A DNA stretch of 64,000 nt from Rubrivivax gelatinosus (GCF_004340905.1 NZ_SLXD01000007.1:186001-250000); one strand, 5' to 3'; counted from the stretch's first letter, positions 37,336 through 46,597 are shown. Program-made: numbers and translations. Notes: generated by a model not told the origin, from the letters alone.

Positions 37336-39327
37336 ATGGCCACCTGGGGTATGGGCCTGCGCGCCAAATCGATACTGGCCCTCGTCGTGGCCTGCCTGCT
37401 GGTGCTGCTGCCGGCCGGGCTGCTGGGCTGGCAGCTCGTGGAGGGCGTGCGCAACCATTTCGGCGAGGCCTTCGCGCGCAACTACACGCAGTTGAAGCGC
37501 GAGCAGATCCTGGGCCTGCTCAACCGCGAACTGGCGCTGGCGCGCCGCCTGGCCAGCTCGCAGCTCACGCGCCAGTGGCTGCTCGACGAGGACGACCCGG
37601 CCAAGAAGGCGCTGGCCCTGCGCGAAGCCGAGGCCTTCCGCCTGGACCTGCGCGACCACGCCTACTTCATCGCCAGCGGCCTCAGCGGCCACTTCTTCTT
37701 CAACGACGAAAGCAAGCCCTTCAGCGCCGAGCCGCGCTACACGCTGGATGCGTCCAAGGAGGAAGACTCCTGGTTCTACGCCACGCTGCGCCGGCCCGAG
37801 GACTACAACATCAACGTCAACGTCGACGTGCCGCTGCAGATCACGATGGTCTGGTTCAACGTCGCCATCCGCGACCGCGCGCGCACGCTGGGCGTTGCCG
37901 GGGCGGCGCTGGACCTGCGGCAGTTCCTGGCCGAGTTCATCAACACCGACGAGGCCGGCGTCACGCCGATCATCCTGTCGCGCAGCGGCGCGATCCAGGC
38001 GCACCGCGACACGCGGCTGATCTCGACCAACCAGGCCGGCAGCACCGCGCGCGCCGAGCAGACGCTCGCCGGCCAGCTGCCCGAGGCCGAACGCGCCGCG
38101 CTGGCCGCCGCGATGGATACCGCCGTCGCGCGCCCGGGACAGGTGTCCACGCTCTGGGCGACGCTGGACGGGCGCCGCCAGCTGCTGGCCCTGTCCTACG
38201 TGCCCGAGCTGAAGTGGCACGTCGTCACCGCGGTCGACCTGGACGCGGCGCGTGTCATCGACGGCGACTGGCTGAACACCGCCGCGGCGGTGGCTGCCGG
38301 CACGCTGGCGCTGCTGCTGGCGGTCTTCGTGCTGGCCGTCAACCGGCTCGTCATCCGGCCACTGCGCCGGCTGCACAGGTCGGCCACCGCGATCTCGCAC
38401 GGCGACTTCGCGGTCAGCGTGCCGGCCGAGGGCCACGACGAGATCGCCGACCTCGGCCGGGCCTTCGCGGCGATGGCCGAGAAGCTGCGCGCCCATACCG
38501 AGAACCTGGAAGCCGAGGTGCGCCAGCGCACCCAGGCGCTGGAGGCCGCCAACCGCGACATGCTCGCGGCGCACCAGAAGATCAGCGACTCGATCGACTA
38601 CGCCAGCCTGATCCAGCGCGCCATCCTGCCGGCGCGCCAGCTCACGCAGCAGCTCGGCGAACACCACTTCGTGCTCTGGCGCCCGCGCGACGTCGTCGGC
38701 GGCGACTTCTACGTCTTCCGCAGCGAGGGCCCGCGTTACCTGGTGGGCGTCGTCGACTGCGCCGGCCACGGCGTGCCCGGCGCGCTGATGACGATGCTGG
38801 CGCGTGCGGCGCTGGACCACGCGATGAACCAGGCCGGCATCGCATCGCCGGCCGAGGTGCTGCGCCACACCGACGCGGCGATGCGTGCGATGCTGCAGGA
38901 CTGCCCGCTGCCGCGTGCCATCGCCACCAACATGGACGCCGGCCTCGTCTTTGTCGACCTGGAGAATCGCCGCATGGTCTATGCCGGTGCCAAGATCCCG
39001 CTGTACTGGAGCGACGGCGAGACCGTCTCCAGCGTGCCGGGCGGGCGCCGCGCGATCGGTGACCGTCGCCAGGGCGAGTACGCCGACGAAGAGGTGCCGC
39101 TGCGGGCCGGCACCACCTACACGTTGGTCACCGACGGTTATCTCGACCAGGCCGGCGGCGAGCTCGGCTTCGGCTTCGGCAACGCGCGTTTCGCGCAGCT
39201 GCTGCGCGAGGTTGCCGGCCGGCCGCTGCGCGAGCAGGCCCAAGCCCTGCAGCAGGCGCTGGCCGCCTACCAGGGCGCGCACGCCCAGCGCGACGACATC
39301 ACCCTCCTGTCCTTCCGTTTCGACTGA
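37336..39327 (+). CDS. siaA: SiaA-like membrane PP2C phosphatase
   Basis: A 663-residue inner-membrane protein: membrane helix at about 10-32, a periplasmic Cache-like sensor region, second helix at about 312-335, HAMP (about 336-395), coiled coil, and a SpoIIE/PP2C phosphatase domain (about 430-663) with metal-binding VVGGDFYVF near 455 and DCAGHGVPGALMT near 475, LVTDGYLDQ and the final QRDDITLL. In Pseudomonas aeruginosa SiaA dephosphorylates SiaC and so enables SiaD activity. First of four co-directional genes matching siaABCD in order and size. ATG 37336 is the only start before the membrane helix. Confidence 0.92.
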   Translation: MATWGMGLRAKSILALVVACLLVLLPAGLLGWQLVEGVRNHFGEAFARNYTQLKREQILGLLNRELALARRLASSQLTRQWLLDEDDPAKKALALREAEAFRLDLRDHAYFIASGLSGHFFFNDESKPFSAEPRYTLDASKEEDSWFYATLRRPEDYNINVNVDVPLQITMVWFNVAIRDRARTLGVAGAALDLRQFLAEFINTDEAGVTPIILSRSGAIQAHRDTRLISTNQAGSTARAEQTLAGQLPEAERAALAAAMDTAVARPGQVSTLWATLDGRRQLLALSYVPELKWHVVTAVDLDAARVIDGDWLNTAAAVAAGTLALLLAVFVLAVNRLVIRPLRRLHRSATAISHGDFAVSVPAEGHDEIADLGRAFAAMAEKLRAHTENLEAEVRQRTQALEAANRDMLAAHQKISDSIDYASLIQRAILPARQLTQQLGEHHFVLWRPRDVVGGDFYVFRSEGPRYLVGVVDCAGHGVPGALMTMLARAALDHAMNQAGIASPAEVLRHTDAAMRAMLQDCPLPRAIATNMDAGLVFVDLENRRMVYAGAKIPLYWSDGETVSSVPGGRRAIGDRRQGEYADEEVPLRAGTTYTLVTDGYLDQAGGELGFGFGNARFAQLLREVAGRPLREQAQALQQALAAYQGAHAQRDDITLLSFRFD

Positions 39328-39337
39328 GTCGCATCCC

Positions 39338-39880
39338 ATGGAATCCATCGACCTGTTCGGCCTCAGAGAGCACTTCAACCGCGGCCGCATCCTGCTGTGC
39401 TTCAACGGCCCGATCTCGCGCAGCCTGATCGAGGAGATCGGCAACGCGCTGAAGAACTACCTGCAGGCCGACCATGCCCACCCGTCCTCGGCGATGGACG
39501 TGTTCGCGGTCTACATCGAGCTGACGCAGAACATCCGGCACTACGCGGCCAGCCGCCACTACGACGAACTGGCGGGCTCGGCCACCGTCGTCGTCGCGCG
39601 CGAGGAGAATGGCGGCTACGTCGTGCAGGCCGGCAACATCGTCGAACAGGCCGACGGCGAGCCGCTGCTCGAACGCGTGAAGGCTCTGGCGGCGATGGAC
39701 AAGGCGCAGCTGAAGGCCGCGTACAAGGAGCAACTGCGCAAGCCGCGTGCGGCCGATGCCGTCTCCGGTGCCGGCCTGGGACTGATCGACGTCGCGCGCA
39801 AGTCGGCGGCGCCGCTGGTGGCGGCGCTGTCGCCGGCGGGCGAGGGCAAGGCATTCTTCAGCCTGCGGGCGGTGATCTGA
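39338..39880 (+). CDS. siaB: SiaB-like protein kinase
   Basis: A 180-residue cytosolic protein of the SiaB/DUF6272 family. In P. aeruginosa SiaB phosphorylates SiaC on a threonine and opposes SiaA. Visible traits: CFNGPISRSLIEEIG, the conserved ELTQNIRHYA helix with the Asn typical of GHKL-type ATP sites, and AGNIVE and SGAGLGLIDVARK segments resembling the G1/G2 boxes of anti-sigma-type kinases. It starts 10 bases after siaA and ends 16 bases before siaC. Confidence 0.92.
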   Translation: MESIDLFGLREHFNRGRILLCFNGPISRSLIEEIGNALKNYLQADHAHPSSAMDVFAVYIELTQNIRHYAASRHYDELAGSATVVVAREENGGYVVQAGNIVEQADGEPLLERVKALAAMDKAQLKAAYKEQLRKPRAADAVSGAGLGLIDVARKSAAPLVAALSPAGEGKAFFSLRAVI

Positions 39881-39896
39881 AGCAGACGAGACGGTG

Positions 39897-40280
39897 ATGA
39901 AAGAGCTGCACATCCAGGGCGGGCAATCCACGCCCGAGATCCGGGGCGACTGGGAGCAGGGCGTCCTGGCGATGCGCGGGGACTCCTATCCGGAGAACTC
40001 CTTCGAGTTCTTCGGCAGCGTGATCCAGTGGCTGGAGGACTACCTCGGCCAGGACGGCCGGCCGCTGCGGCTGGAGCTGCGCCTGGTCTACATGAACACC
40101 AGCTCGGTCAAGGCGATGATGGACATCTTCGACCTGTGCGAGGACGCCTTCGGCAAGGGCCGCGACGTGCGCGTGGACTGGTACTACGACGCACGCAACG
40201 ACCGCGTCTTCGATCTTGCCGAGGAGTTCAAGGAGGACTGCAGCTTCCCCTTCGAGATCCTGGTCGATGGCAGCACCTAA
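39897..40280 (+). CDS. siaC: SiaC-like phospho-switch protein
   Basis: A 127-residue protein of the SiaC/DUF1987 family. In P. aeruginosa unphosphorylated SiaC binds and activates SiaD, and phosphorylation at Thr68 blocks this. Here the segment LVYMNTSSVKAM places a threonine at exactly residue 68. PGG is absent but the family features GDSYPENSFEFF and DWYYDARNDR are clear. ATG 39897 is preferred over the overlapping GTG at 39894. The stop lies 14 bases inside siaD, showing tight coupling. Confidence 0.93.
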   Translation: MKELHIQGGQSTPEIRGDWEQGVLAMRGDSYPENSFEFFGSVIQWLEDYLGQDGRPLRLELRLVYMNTSSVKAMMDIFDLCEDAFGKGRDVRVDWYYDARNDRVFDLAEEFKEDCSFPFEILVDGST

Positions 40281-41064
40281 AGCCCCGGGCGACGACCTCG
40301 AGCTCGTCTCGCGCGTCGAGGCGCTGCTCGCCGATCCCGCGCTGCAGCAGCACCCGCTGCACGCGCCGCTGGCGCAGCTGCTGAGCCATTTCCAGGCCCA
40401 GCGCGAGCGCCTGGAGCGCCTGGTCCGCATCTCCGACGGCTACCACCACGTCGCGCGCGAGCAGCGCCTGAGCCTGGTGGAGCAGTACGACAAGCAGGTG
40501 CGCCGGCTGGAGAAGCTGGTGCGCATCTCCGACCGCTACCAGAACAGCCTGCGCGACCTGAGCCTGGCGCTGCGCGACGCGGCGATGCGCGACCCGCTGA
40601 CCGGCCTGGGCAATCGGCGTTTCCTGATGGAGCGGCTGCGCGAGGAGAACGACCGCACGCTGCGGCTGGGGCGCGGTTTCGCCGTCGCGATCATGGACGT
40701 CGATCACTTCAAGGCGGTCAACGACGCCCACGGCCACGAGACCGGCGACCAGGTGCTGCAGGCCATCGCGCTGGCCGTCGAGTCGGGCGTGCGCACCTAC
40801 GACCAGTGCGGCCGCTGGGGTGGCGAGGAGTTCCTGATCCTGCTGCCCGAGACGCCGGTCGACCACGCCCAGGTCATCGTCGAGCGCATCCGCCTGGCGA
40901 TCGCCGCGATCGACCGTGTCGGCGAGGTGCAGGTGTCGCTGACCGCCAGCTTCGGCCTGGCCGAACACCGCGGCGGCGAAGGTTTCTCGGCCACGATCGG
41001 CCGCGCCGACCAGGCGCTCTACGCGGCCAAGGCCGCCGGGCGCAACCGCGTCGCCAGTGCCTGA
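40267..41064 (+). CDS. siaD: SiaD-like diguanylate cyclase
   Basis: A 265-residue cytosolic protein: an N-terminal helical part with two similar segments, LVRISDGYHH (residues about 51-60) and LVRISDRYQN (about 83-92), forms the stalk, and a GGDEF domain follows. The catalytic motif is RWGGEEFLIL and the inhibitory I-site RTYD lies five residues before it, so it should make cyclic-di-GMP and be feedback-inhibited. In P. aeruginosa SiaD is activated by SiaC and drives aggregation and biofilm formation. The start overlaps siaC by 14 bases. Confidence 0.93.
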   Translation: MAAPKAPGDDLELVSRVEALLADPALQQHPLHAPLAQLLSHFQAQRERLERLVRISDGYHHVAREQRLSLVEQYDKQVRRLEKLVRISDRYQNSLRDLSLALRDAAMRDPLTGLGNRRFLMERLREENDRTLRLGRGFAVAIMDVDHFKAVNDAHGHETGDQVLQAIALAVESGVRTYDQCGRWGGEEFLILLPETPVDHAQVIVERIRLAIAAIDRVGEVQVSLTASFGLAEHRGGEGFSATIGRADQALYAAKAAGRNRVASA

Positions 41065-41149
41065 GCCGGGCCGGGGCCCTGCGTTACAGTGAACCCCGGC
41101 CGAGCTGCCGCCGGCGGCGGCGGCCGCGGCCGTGCAAGCCTTCCTGTCC

Positions 41150-41923
41150 ATGTCGGTTTCCTTCTCCACGATCAGACCGGGCCTGAAGCTGGCCGACCAG
41201 GTCGCCAGCGCGCTCGAGGCCGAGATCCGTTCCGGCGGCCTGGCCGCGGGCCAGAAGCTGCCCACCGAGCAGGCGCTGGGGCAGCAGTTCGGTGTCAGCC
41301 GCACCGTCGTGCGCGAGGCCGTGCAGCGGCTGAAGTCCCGCGGCCTGGTCGATTCGCGCCAGGGCAGCGGCGTCTACGTGCTGGCCGCCGGCTGCGAGCC
41401 GCTGAGCTTCGACCCGACGGCCGCCGCCTCGCGCGAGGCGGTGCTGCAGATCATCGAACTGCGCCGGGCGCTCGAGGCCGAGGTCGCCGAACTCGCCGCG
41501 CAGCGGCGCACGCCGGCGCAGGCGCAGGCCATCCGGGCTGCGCTGCTGGCCATCGCCGACGCGGTCGCCAGCGGCGGCGACGGCGCCGTCGAGGACGTGC
41601 GTTTCCACCGCGCGATCGGCGAAGCCGCCGGCAACCCCTTCCTGATCCGCACGCTGGACTACCTTGCCCAGTTCCTGCAGGGCGTGACACGCGTGACGCG
41701 CGCCAACGAAGCCCGGCACCGCGAGTTCGCCGAGCAGGTCAAACGCGAGCACGAGGCGGTGGTGCAGGCCATCGAAGCCGGCGACGCGCCGGCGGCGCGC
41801 CACGCCGCGGCGCAGCACATGAACAACGCGATGCTGCGCCTGCAGCACGCCGACGCCAGCTTCTGGCAGCAGGACGGCGCGCGCCTGGCTGCGGTGCTGG
41901 TGCCGCCGACGATGCCCGCCTGA
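41150..41923 (+). CDS. FadR-subfamily GntR transcriptional regulator
   Basis: A 257-residue regulator. Winged helix-turn-helix at about 10-75 (KLPTEQALGQQFGVSRTVVREAVQRLKSRG in two parts) and a C-terminal helical FCD ligand domain with conserved metal/ligand residues in DVRFHRAIGEAAGN and EHEAVVQAI. Such proteins repress sugar-acid or organic-acid genes until the substrate binds. It lies directly upstream, on the same strand, of the tetronate operon. ATG 41150 chosen; a GTG at 41132 would add six residues. Confidence 0.9.
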   Translation: MSVSFSTIRPGLKLADQVASALEAEIRSGGLAAGQKLPTEQALGQQFGVSRTVVREAVQRLKSRGLVDSRQGSGVYVLAAGCEPLSFDPTAAASREAVLQIIELRRALEAEVAELAAQRRTPAQAQAIRAALLAIADAVASGGDGAVEDVRFHRAIGEAAGNPFLIRTLDYLAQFLQGVTRVTRANEARHREFAEQVKREHEAVVQAIEAGDAPAARHAAAQHMNNAMLRLQHADASFWQQDGARLAAVLVPPTMPA

Positions 41924-42236
41924 GCTGCGCTGCGGCGCGCGGCTCGTCTTGCCCGTTGCGGCCTCGAAGCCGTCCGGCGCTGTACCCGTGCGGTTCCCGA
42001 TCGCCTCGCCGCGGGGCGCCGAGTCACGGTGGCGCGCGCTGCGGGCCGCTTTTGCACCCAACGGGGGCGAAAACCGCCGTTCCGGCTTCAACGAGGCGCT
42101 TACGGGTTAACCCTAGGGTGTAACTTGTCTGAAATTTGTACGATGACCATATGAACTGATCGGTTCATGGCGCCGGCCATCACCCGCAAGCGGCCGCACC
42201 TTCCACACACTCCAAGCGCCCGAGGAGACAACCCGC
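41924..42236 (+). other. intergenic control region before the tetronate operon
   Basis: 313 bases with no credible gene. The last 130 bases are poorer in GC than the surroundings. It holds overlapping palindromes GGGTTAACCC (42104-42113) and ACCCTAGGGT (42110-42119), a possible -35 TTGTCT at 42125, and the operator-like palindrome at 42151-42168. The permease ATG at 42237 follows a GAGGAG site. Confidence 0.7.
42151..42168 (+). promoter_or_regulatory. candidate operator of the FadR-type regulator
   Basis: ATGAACTGATCGGTTCAT is an 18-base palindrome with ATGAAC and GTTCAT arms and only one mismatched central pair. It sits just downstream of the likely promoter, 69 bases before the permease start, a natural repressor position. 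Binding by the neighbouring regulator is inference. Confidence 0.6.
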
Positions 42237-43601
42237 ATGTCCACCCCCATCCTGCTCGGCATCGGCGCGGCCGGCATCGCCCTGCTGCTGCTGATGATCA
42301 TCCGCTGGCAGGTCCACGCATTCGTCGCGATGATGCTGGTCAGCCTGCTCGTCGCCCTGGCCGTCGGCATGCCGATCGGCGACATCATCAGCACCCTGAT
42401 CGCCGGCATGGGCGGCACGCTGGGCAGCGTCGCCATCCTCGTCGCGCTGGGCGCGATGCTCGGCCGCATGATCGAGGTCTCGGGCGGCGCGGCCCGGCTG
42501 GCCGGGCGCTTCACGCAGATCCTCGGCCCGACACGCGTGCCGGCAGCGCTGACCGCCGCGGCGCTGGTGCTCGCCATCCCCGTCTTCTTCGACGTCGGCT
42601 TCATCATCCTGGTGCCCATCGTCTACGGCTTCTGCAAGGCCGCGAAGGTGGACCCGGTGAAGTTCGGCCTGCCGGTGGCCGGCATCATGCTGGCGGTGCA
42701 CGTCGTCGTGCCGCCGCACCCGGGCATCGTCGGCGGCTCCGCGGTGCTCGGCGCCGACGTCGGCTGGGTGACGATCATCGGCCTGCTCGTCTGCCTGCCG
42801 TTGGGCGTGCTGGCGCAGTACACCGCGAAGTGGCTGAACCGCCGCCGCTACGAGATGCTGCCGGCCACCGCCGAGCAGTTCGCGAAGTTCGGCGGCGAAG
42901 GCGAGCCCGGCGCCGACAAGCTGCACGCCCCGGGGGTCGGCGTCGTGCTGACGCTGATCCTGGTGCCGCTGGCGCTGATCATGGTCGGCACCACCGGCGC
43001 GACGCTGCTGCCCAAGGGCGACGCGCTGCGCAACGTGCTGGCCTTCATCGGCTCGCCGATCTTCGCGCTGATGGTCGCCATCGGCCTGTCGTTCTGGCTC
43101 ATCGCACGCCGCCTCGGCTGGACGATGGCGCACACCAACCAGGTCATGGAGTCCTCGCTGCCGCCGGCAGCGACCGTGATCCTGGTCACCGGCGCCGGCG
43201 GCGTCTTCGCGAAGGTTCTGACCGCCAGCGGCATCGGCGCGGCGCTGTCCTCGAGCATCGCCGCGGCGCACCTGCCGCTGATCCTCGCCGGCTTCGTCAT
43301 CTCGCTGGTGCTGCGCGCCGCGCAGGGCTCGGCGACGGTGGCCATCCTCACCACCTGCGGCCTGCTGGCCGAAGCCATCACCGGCGGCGGCTACAGCCCG
43401 CTGCAGGTGGCGCTGCTGACGGTGGCCATCGGCTTCGGCGGCCTGGGCCTGTCGCACGTCAACGATTCGGGCTTCTGGATCGTCACCCGCTACCTCGGCC
43501 TCTCCGTCGCCGACGGCTTGCGCAGCTGGACGGTGCTGACCACCGTGCTCGGCGTCGCCGGCTTCCTGCTCACCTGCGGCCTGTGGGCGGTGCTGGCCTG
43601 A
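42237..43601 (+). CDS. GntP-family tetronate/gluconate permease
   Basis: A 454-residue inner-membrane proton symporter with about twelve to fourteen helices. GntP traits: VALGAMLGRMIEVSGGA, PVFFDVGFIILVPI, the VPPHPG motif, LRAAQGSATVAI and GFGGLGLSHVNDSGFW. The family imports gluconate and related sugar acids; here the next four genes point to threonate or erythronate as substrate. It is the first gene of the operon and begins 69 bases after the candidate operator. Confidence 0.94.
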   Translation: MSTPILLGIGAAGIALLLLMIIRWQVHAFVAMMLVSLLVALAVGMPIGDIISTLIAGMGGTLGSVAILVALGAMLGRMIEVSGGAARLAGRFTQILGPTRVPAALTAAALVLAIPVFFDVGFIILVPIVYGFCKAAKVDPVKFGLPVAGIMLAVHVVVPPHPGIVGGSAVLGADVGWVTIIGLLVCLPLGVLAQYTAKWLNRRRYEMLPATAEQFAKFGGEGEPGADKLHAPGVGVVLTLILVPLALIMVGTTGATLLPKGDALRNVLAFIGSPIFALMVAIGLSFWLIARRLGWTMAHTNQVMESSLPPAATVILVTGAGGVFAKVLTASGIGAALSSSIAAAHLPLILAGFVISLVLRAAQGSATVAILTTCGLLAEAITGGGYSPLQVALLTVAIGFGGLGLSHVNDSGFWIVTRYLGLSVADGLRSWTVLTTVLGVAGFLLTCGLWAVLA

Positions 43602-43662
43602 GCGCCTGCACCCCATCCGCCGCCCTTCGTCCCCACGGACTTTCTGAACGGAATCGACTTTC

Positions 43663-44565
43663 ATGACTACCCGCAATGTCGGCGTGATCGGCCTCGGCGC
43701 CATGGGCGTGGGCATCGCCCAGACGCTTCGCCGCAACGGTTTCAACGTGCACGTCTGCGACGTGCGTCCCGGCGTCGCCGAAGCCTTCGCCCGTGAAGGC
43801 GGCGTCGCCGGCGCCAACCCGGCGGCGCTGGCCGCGGCCTGCGACACGCTGGTGTCGGTGGTCGTCAACGCCGCGCAGACCGAGGCCGTGCTGTTCGGCG
43901 AAGGCGGTGCCGCCGCGGCGATGCGCCCGGGCTCGAGCTTCATCATGTGCTCGACGGTCGACCCCAACTGGTCGATCGCGCTCGAGGCCAAGCTCGAGGC
44001 CGCCGGCATCCACTACATCGACGCGCCGATCTCCGGCGGTGCCGCCAAGGCCGCTGCCGGCCAGATGACGATGATGACCTCGGCCCGGCCCGCGGCCTAC
44101 GCCGCCGCCGGCGCCGTGCTCGACGGCATGGCCGGCAAGGTCTACCGCCTGGGCGACAAGGCCGGCGCTGGCTCCAAGGTGAAGATCATCAACCAGCTGC
44201 TGGCCGGCGTGCACATCGCCGCCGCCGCCGAGGCGATGGCGCTGGGCCTGCGCGAAGGCGTCGACGCCGCCGCGATCTACGAGGTCATCACGCACAGCGC
44301 CGGCAACAGCTGGATGTTCGAGAACCGCATGGCGCACGTGCTGGCCGGCGACTTCACGCCGCTGTCTGCCGTCGACATCTTCGTCAAGGACCTGGGCCTG
44401 GTGCTCGACACGGCGCGTGCGAGCAAGTTCCCGCTGCCGCTGGCGGCCACCGCGCACCAGATGTTCATGCAGGCTTCCACCGCCGGCTTCGCCAAGGAAG
44501 ACGACAGCGCGGTGATCAAGATCTTCCCGGGCATCACGCTGCCGGCGAAGAAGGACGCGCCGTGA
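43663..44565 (+). CDS. ltnD: L-threonate dehydrogenase-like protein
   Basis: A 300-residue NAD-dependent beta-hydroxyacid dehydrogenase. Rossmann motif GVIGLGAMGVGIAQ at the N-terminus, substrate loop DAPISGGAAKAAAGQ, catalytic Lys in GAGSKVKIINQLL and the KDLGLVLDTA segment. LtnD oxidises L-threonate at C2 to 2-oxo-tetronate; a D-threonate or erythronate dehydrogenase role cannot be excluded by sequence. Its stop overlaps the GTG start of otnK (GTGA), and it sits 61 bases after the permease. Confidence 0.92.
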   Translation: MTTRNVGVIGLGAMGVGIAQTLRRNGFNVHVCDVRPGVAEAFAREGGVAGANPAALAAACDTLVSVVVNAAQTEAVLFGEGGAAAAMRPGSSFIMCSTVDPNWSIALEAKLEAAGIHYIDAPISGGAAKAAAGQMTMMTSARPAAYAAAGAVLDGMAGKVYRLGDKAGAGSKVKIINQLLAGVHIAAAAEAMALGLREGVDAAAIYEVITHSAGNSWMFENRMAHVLAGDFTPLSAVDIFVKDLGLVLDTARASKFPLPLAATAHQMFMQASTAGFAKEDDSAVIKIFPGITLPAKKDAP

Positions 44566-45836
44566 GCACGCGGCTCAAGCTCGGCTGCATCGCCGACGAC
44601 TCGACCGGCGCCACCGACCTGGCGAACAACCTGGTGCGCGCCGGCATGCGCGTCGTGCAGACGATCGGCGTGCCGCCGGGGCCGCTGGACGCCGACGTCG
44701 ACGCCGTCGTCGTGGCGCTGAAGTCGCGCACCATCGCGCCCGAGGACGCGGTGGCGCAGTCGGTCGCCGCGCTCTGCTGGCTGCAGGCGCAGGGCGCGAC
44801 GCAGTTCTATTTCAAGTACTGCTCGACCTTCGACAGCACGGCGCGCGGCAACATCGGCCCGGTCACCGAGGCGCTGATGGACGCCTTGGACACGCCGTTC
44901 ACGATCGCGACGCCGGCCTTCCCGGAGAACCAGCGCACGGTCTTCAAGGGCCACCTCTTCGTCGGCGACCTGCTGCTCAGCGACAGCGGCATGAAGGACC
45001 ACCCGCTGACGCCGATGACCGACGCCAACCTCGTGCGCGTGCTGCAGGCGCAGTGCAAGCGCAAGGTCGGTCTGATCGACTACCAGGTCGTGGGGCAGGG
45101 CGCCGACGCGGTGCGTGCACGCATCGCCGAGCTGAAGGCCCAGGGCGTGGCGATCGCCATCGTCGACGCCGTCTCCAACGCCGACCTGCTGCGCATGGCG
45201 CCGGCGCTGGCCGAGCTGCCGCTGCTGACGGCGGGTTCGGGCGTCGCGATCGGCCTGCCGGGCAACCACGGCCTGGCGCCGTCGTCGCAGGCCGCCGAGC
45301 TGCCGGCGGCCGAAGGGCTGCAGGCCGTGGTCTCGGGCAGCTGCTCGATGGCCACCAACCGCCAGGTGCTGGACTTCATCCGCTCGGGCCGCCCGGCGCT
45401 GGCGATCGACCCGCTGCGCATCGCCGCCGGCGAGGACGTCGCCGCCCAGGCCCTGGCCTGGGCCGGCGAGCATCTGGCCCGCGGCCCGGTGCTGGTCTAT
45501 TCGACCGCCGAGCCGGCCGCGGTGCGTGCCATCCAGGCCCGGCTGGGTGTCGAGCAGGCCGGCGGCCTGGTCGAGCAGACGATCGCGCGCATCGCGCAAG
45601 GCCTGGTCGAGCGCGGCGTGCGCCAGCTGGTCGTCGCCGGCGGCGAGACCTCGGGCGCCTGCGTGCAGGCGCTGGGCATCGCCCAGCTGCGCATCGGCGG
45701 CCAGATCGACCCCGGCGTGCCCTGGTGCCACGCGGTCAGCCCGGCCGCGCCCGGCGGGCTGCACCTGGCGCTGAAGTCGGGCAACTTCGGCACCGACGAC
45801 TTCTTCACCAAGGCCTTCACCCGCTTGCAGGGCTGA
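44562..45836 (+). CDS. otnK: 3-oxo-tetronate kinase
   Basis: A 424-residue member of the DUF1537 kinase family. N-terminal substrate domain begins LGCIADDSTGATDLANNLV and contains the FKYCSTFDSTARGNIGPV block; the C-terminal nucleotide domain has SGSCSMATNRQ, VAGGETSGACVQALG and KSGNFG. OtnK phosphorylates 3-oxo-tetronate at C4. The GTG start overlaps ltnD by four bases and otnC begins 5 bases after the stop. Confidence 0.95.
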   Translation: MSTRLKLGCIADDSTGATDLANNLVRAGMRVVQTIGVPPGPLDADVDAVVVALKSRTIAPEDAVAQSVAALCWLQAQGATQFYFKYCSTFDSTARGNIGPVTEALMDALDTPFTIATPAFPENQRTVFKGHLFVGDLLLSDSGMKDHPLTPMTDANLVRVLQAQCKRKVGLIDYQVVGQGADAVRARIAELKAQGVAIAIVDAVSNADLLRMAPALAELPLLTAGSGVAIGLPGNHGLAPSSQAAELPAAEGLQAVVSGSCSMATNRQVLDFIRSGRPALAIDPLRIAAGEDVAAQALAWAGEHLARGPVLVYSTAEPAAVRAIQARLGVEQAGGLVEQTIARIAQGLVERGVRQLVVAGGETSGACVQALGIAQLRIGGQIDPGVPWCHAVSPAAPGGLHLALKSGNFGTDDFFTKAFTRLQG

Positions 45837-45841
45837 GCACC

Positions 45842-46540
45842 ATGGCCACGCCCTTCCTCGACGAAGACTTCGCGCGCGCCGAGATCTGCCGCGTCGGCCG
45901 CAGCCTGTTCGAGCGTGGCTACGTGCACGCCACGGCCGGCAACATCAGCGTGCGCCTGGCCGACGGCTACCTGATCACGCCGACCGACGCCTGCCTGGGA
46001 ACGCTGGAGCCCGCGCGGCTGGCGCGGCTGGACGCCGAGGGCCGCCAGCTCGCCGGCGACCGCGGCAGCAAGACCATCGTGCTGCACCGGCGCATCTACG
46101 CCGCCAGCGAAACGACGGCGCAGCCGGCGCGCTGCATCATCCACACCCACAGCACGCACCTCGTCGCGTGTTCGCTGCGCGCTGCGGCCGGCAGCGTGCC
46201 GGCCGAGGGCGAGCTGCTGCCGCCGATCACGCCGTACTTCGTCATGAAGGTGGGCCGCGTGCCGCACATCGCCTACCAGCGCCCGGGTGCGCCCGAAGCC
46301 GCCGACGCGGTGGCCGAGGCCATCACGCGCTACGCCGCCGCCGGCAGGCCGATTCGCGCCGTGATGCTGGCGCGCCTGGGCCCCAACGTCTGGCACGACA
46401 GCCCGGCCGCGGCGATGGCGGTGCTGGAGGAACTCGAGGAGACCGCACGCCTGGCGCTGCTGGTGCCCGAGGCCGGCCACTGCCCGCTGGACGAGGCCCG
46501 CATCCAGACCCTGCGCGACACCTTTGGTGCCTCCTGGTGA
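45842..46540 (+). CDS. otnC: 3-oxo-tetronate 4-phosphate decarboxylase
   Basis: A 232-residue class II aldolase/adducin-fold metalloenzyme. TAGNISVRL, ITPTDACLG, the HTHSTHLVA metal-binding histidines, and a glutamate in PAEGELLPPITPYF are conserved. OtnC decarboxylates 3-oxo-tetronate 4-phosphate to dihydroxyacetone phosphate, the end of this route. Third enzyme gene of the operon; otnI follows after 57 bases. Confidence 0.94.
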   Translation: MATPFLDEDFARAEICRVGRSLFERGYVHATAGNISVRLADGYLITPTDACLGTLEPARLARLDAEGRQLAGDRGSKTIVLHRRIYAASETTAQPARCIIHTHSTHLVACSLRAAAGSVPAEGELLPPITPYFVMKVGRVPHIAYQRPGAPEAADAVAEAITRYAAAGRPIRAVMLARLGPNVWHDSPAAAMAVLEELEETARLALLVPEAGHCPLDEARIQTLRDTFGASW

Positions 46541-46597
46541 GGCGCTCCCATTCCTGAACACCGCGGGCCGAGCCCGCATCACGACCGCGAGTCCACC

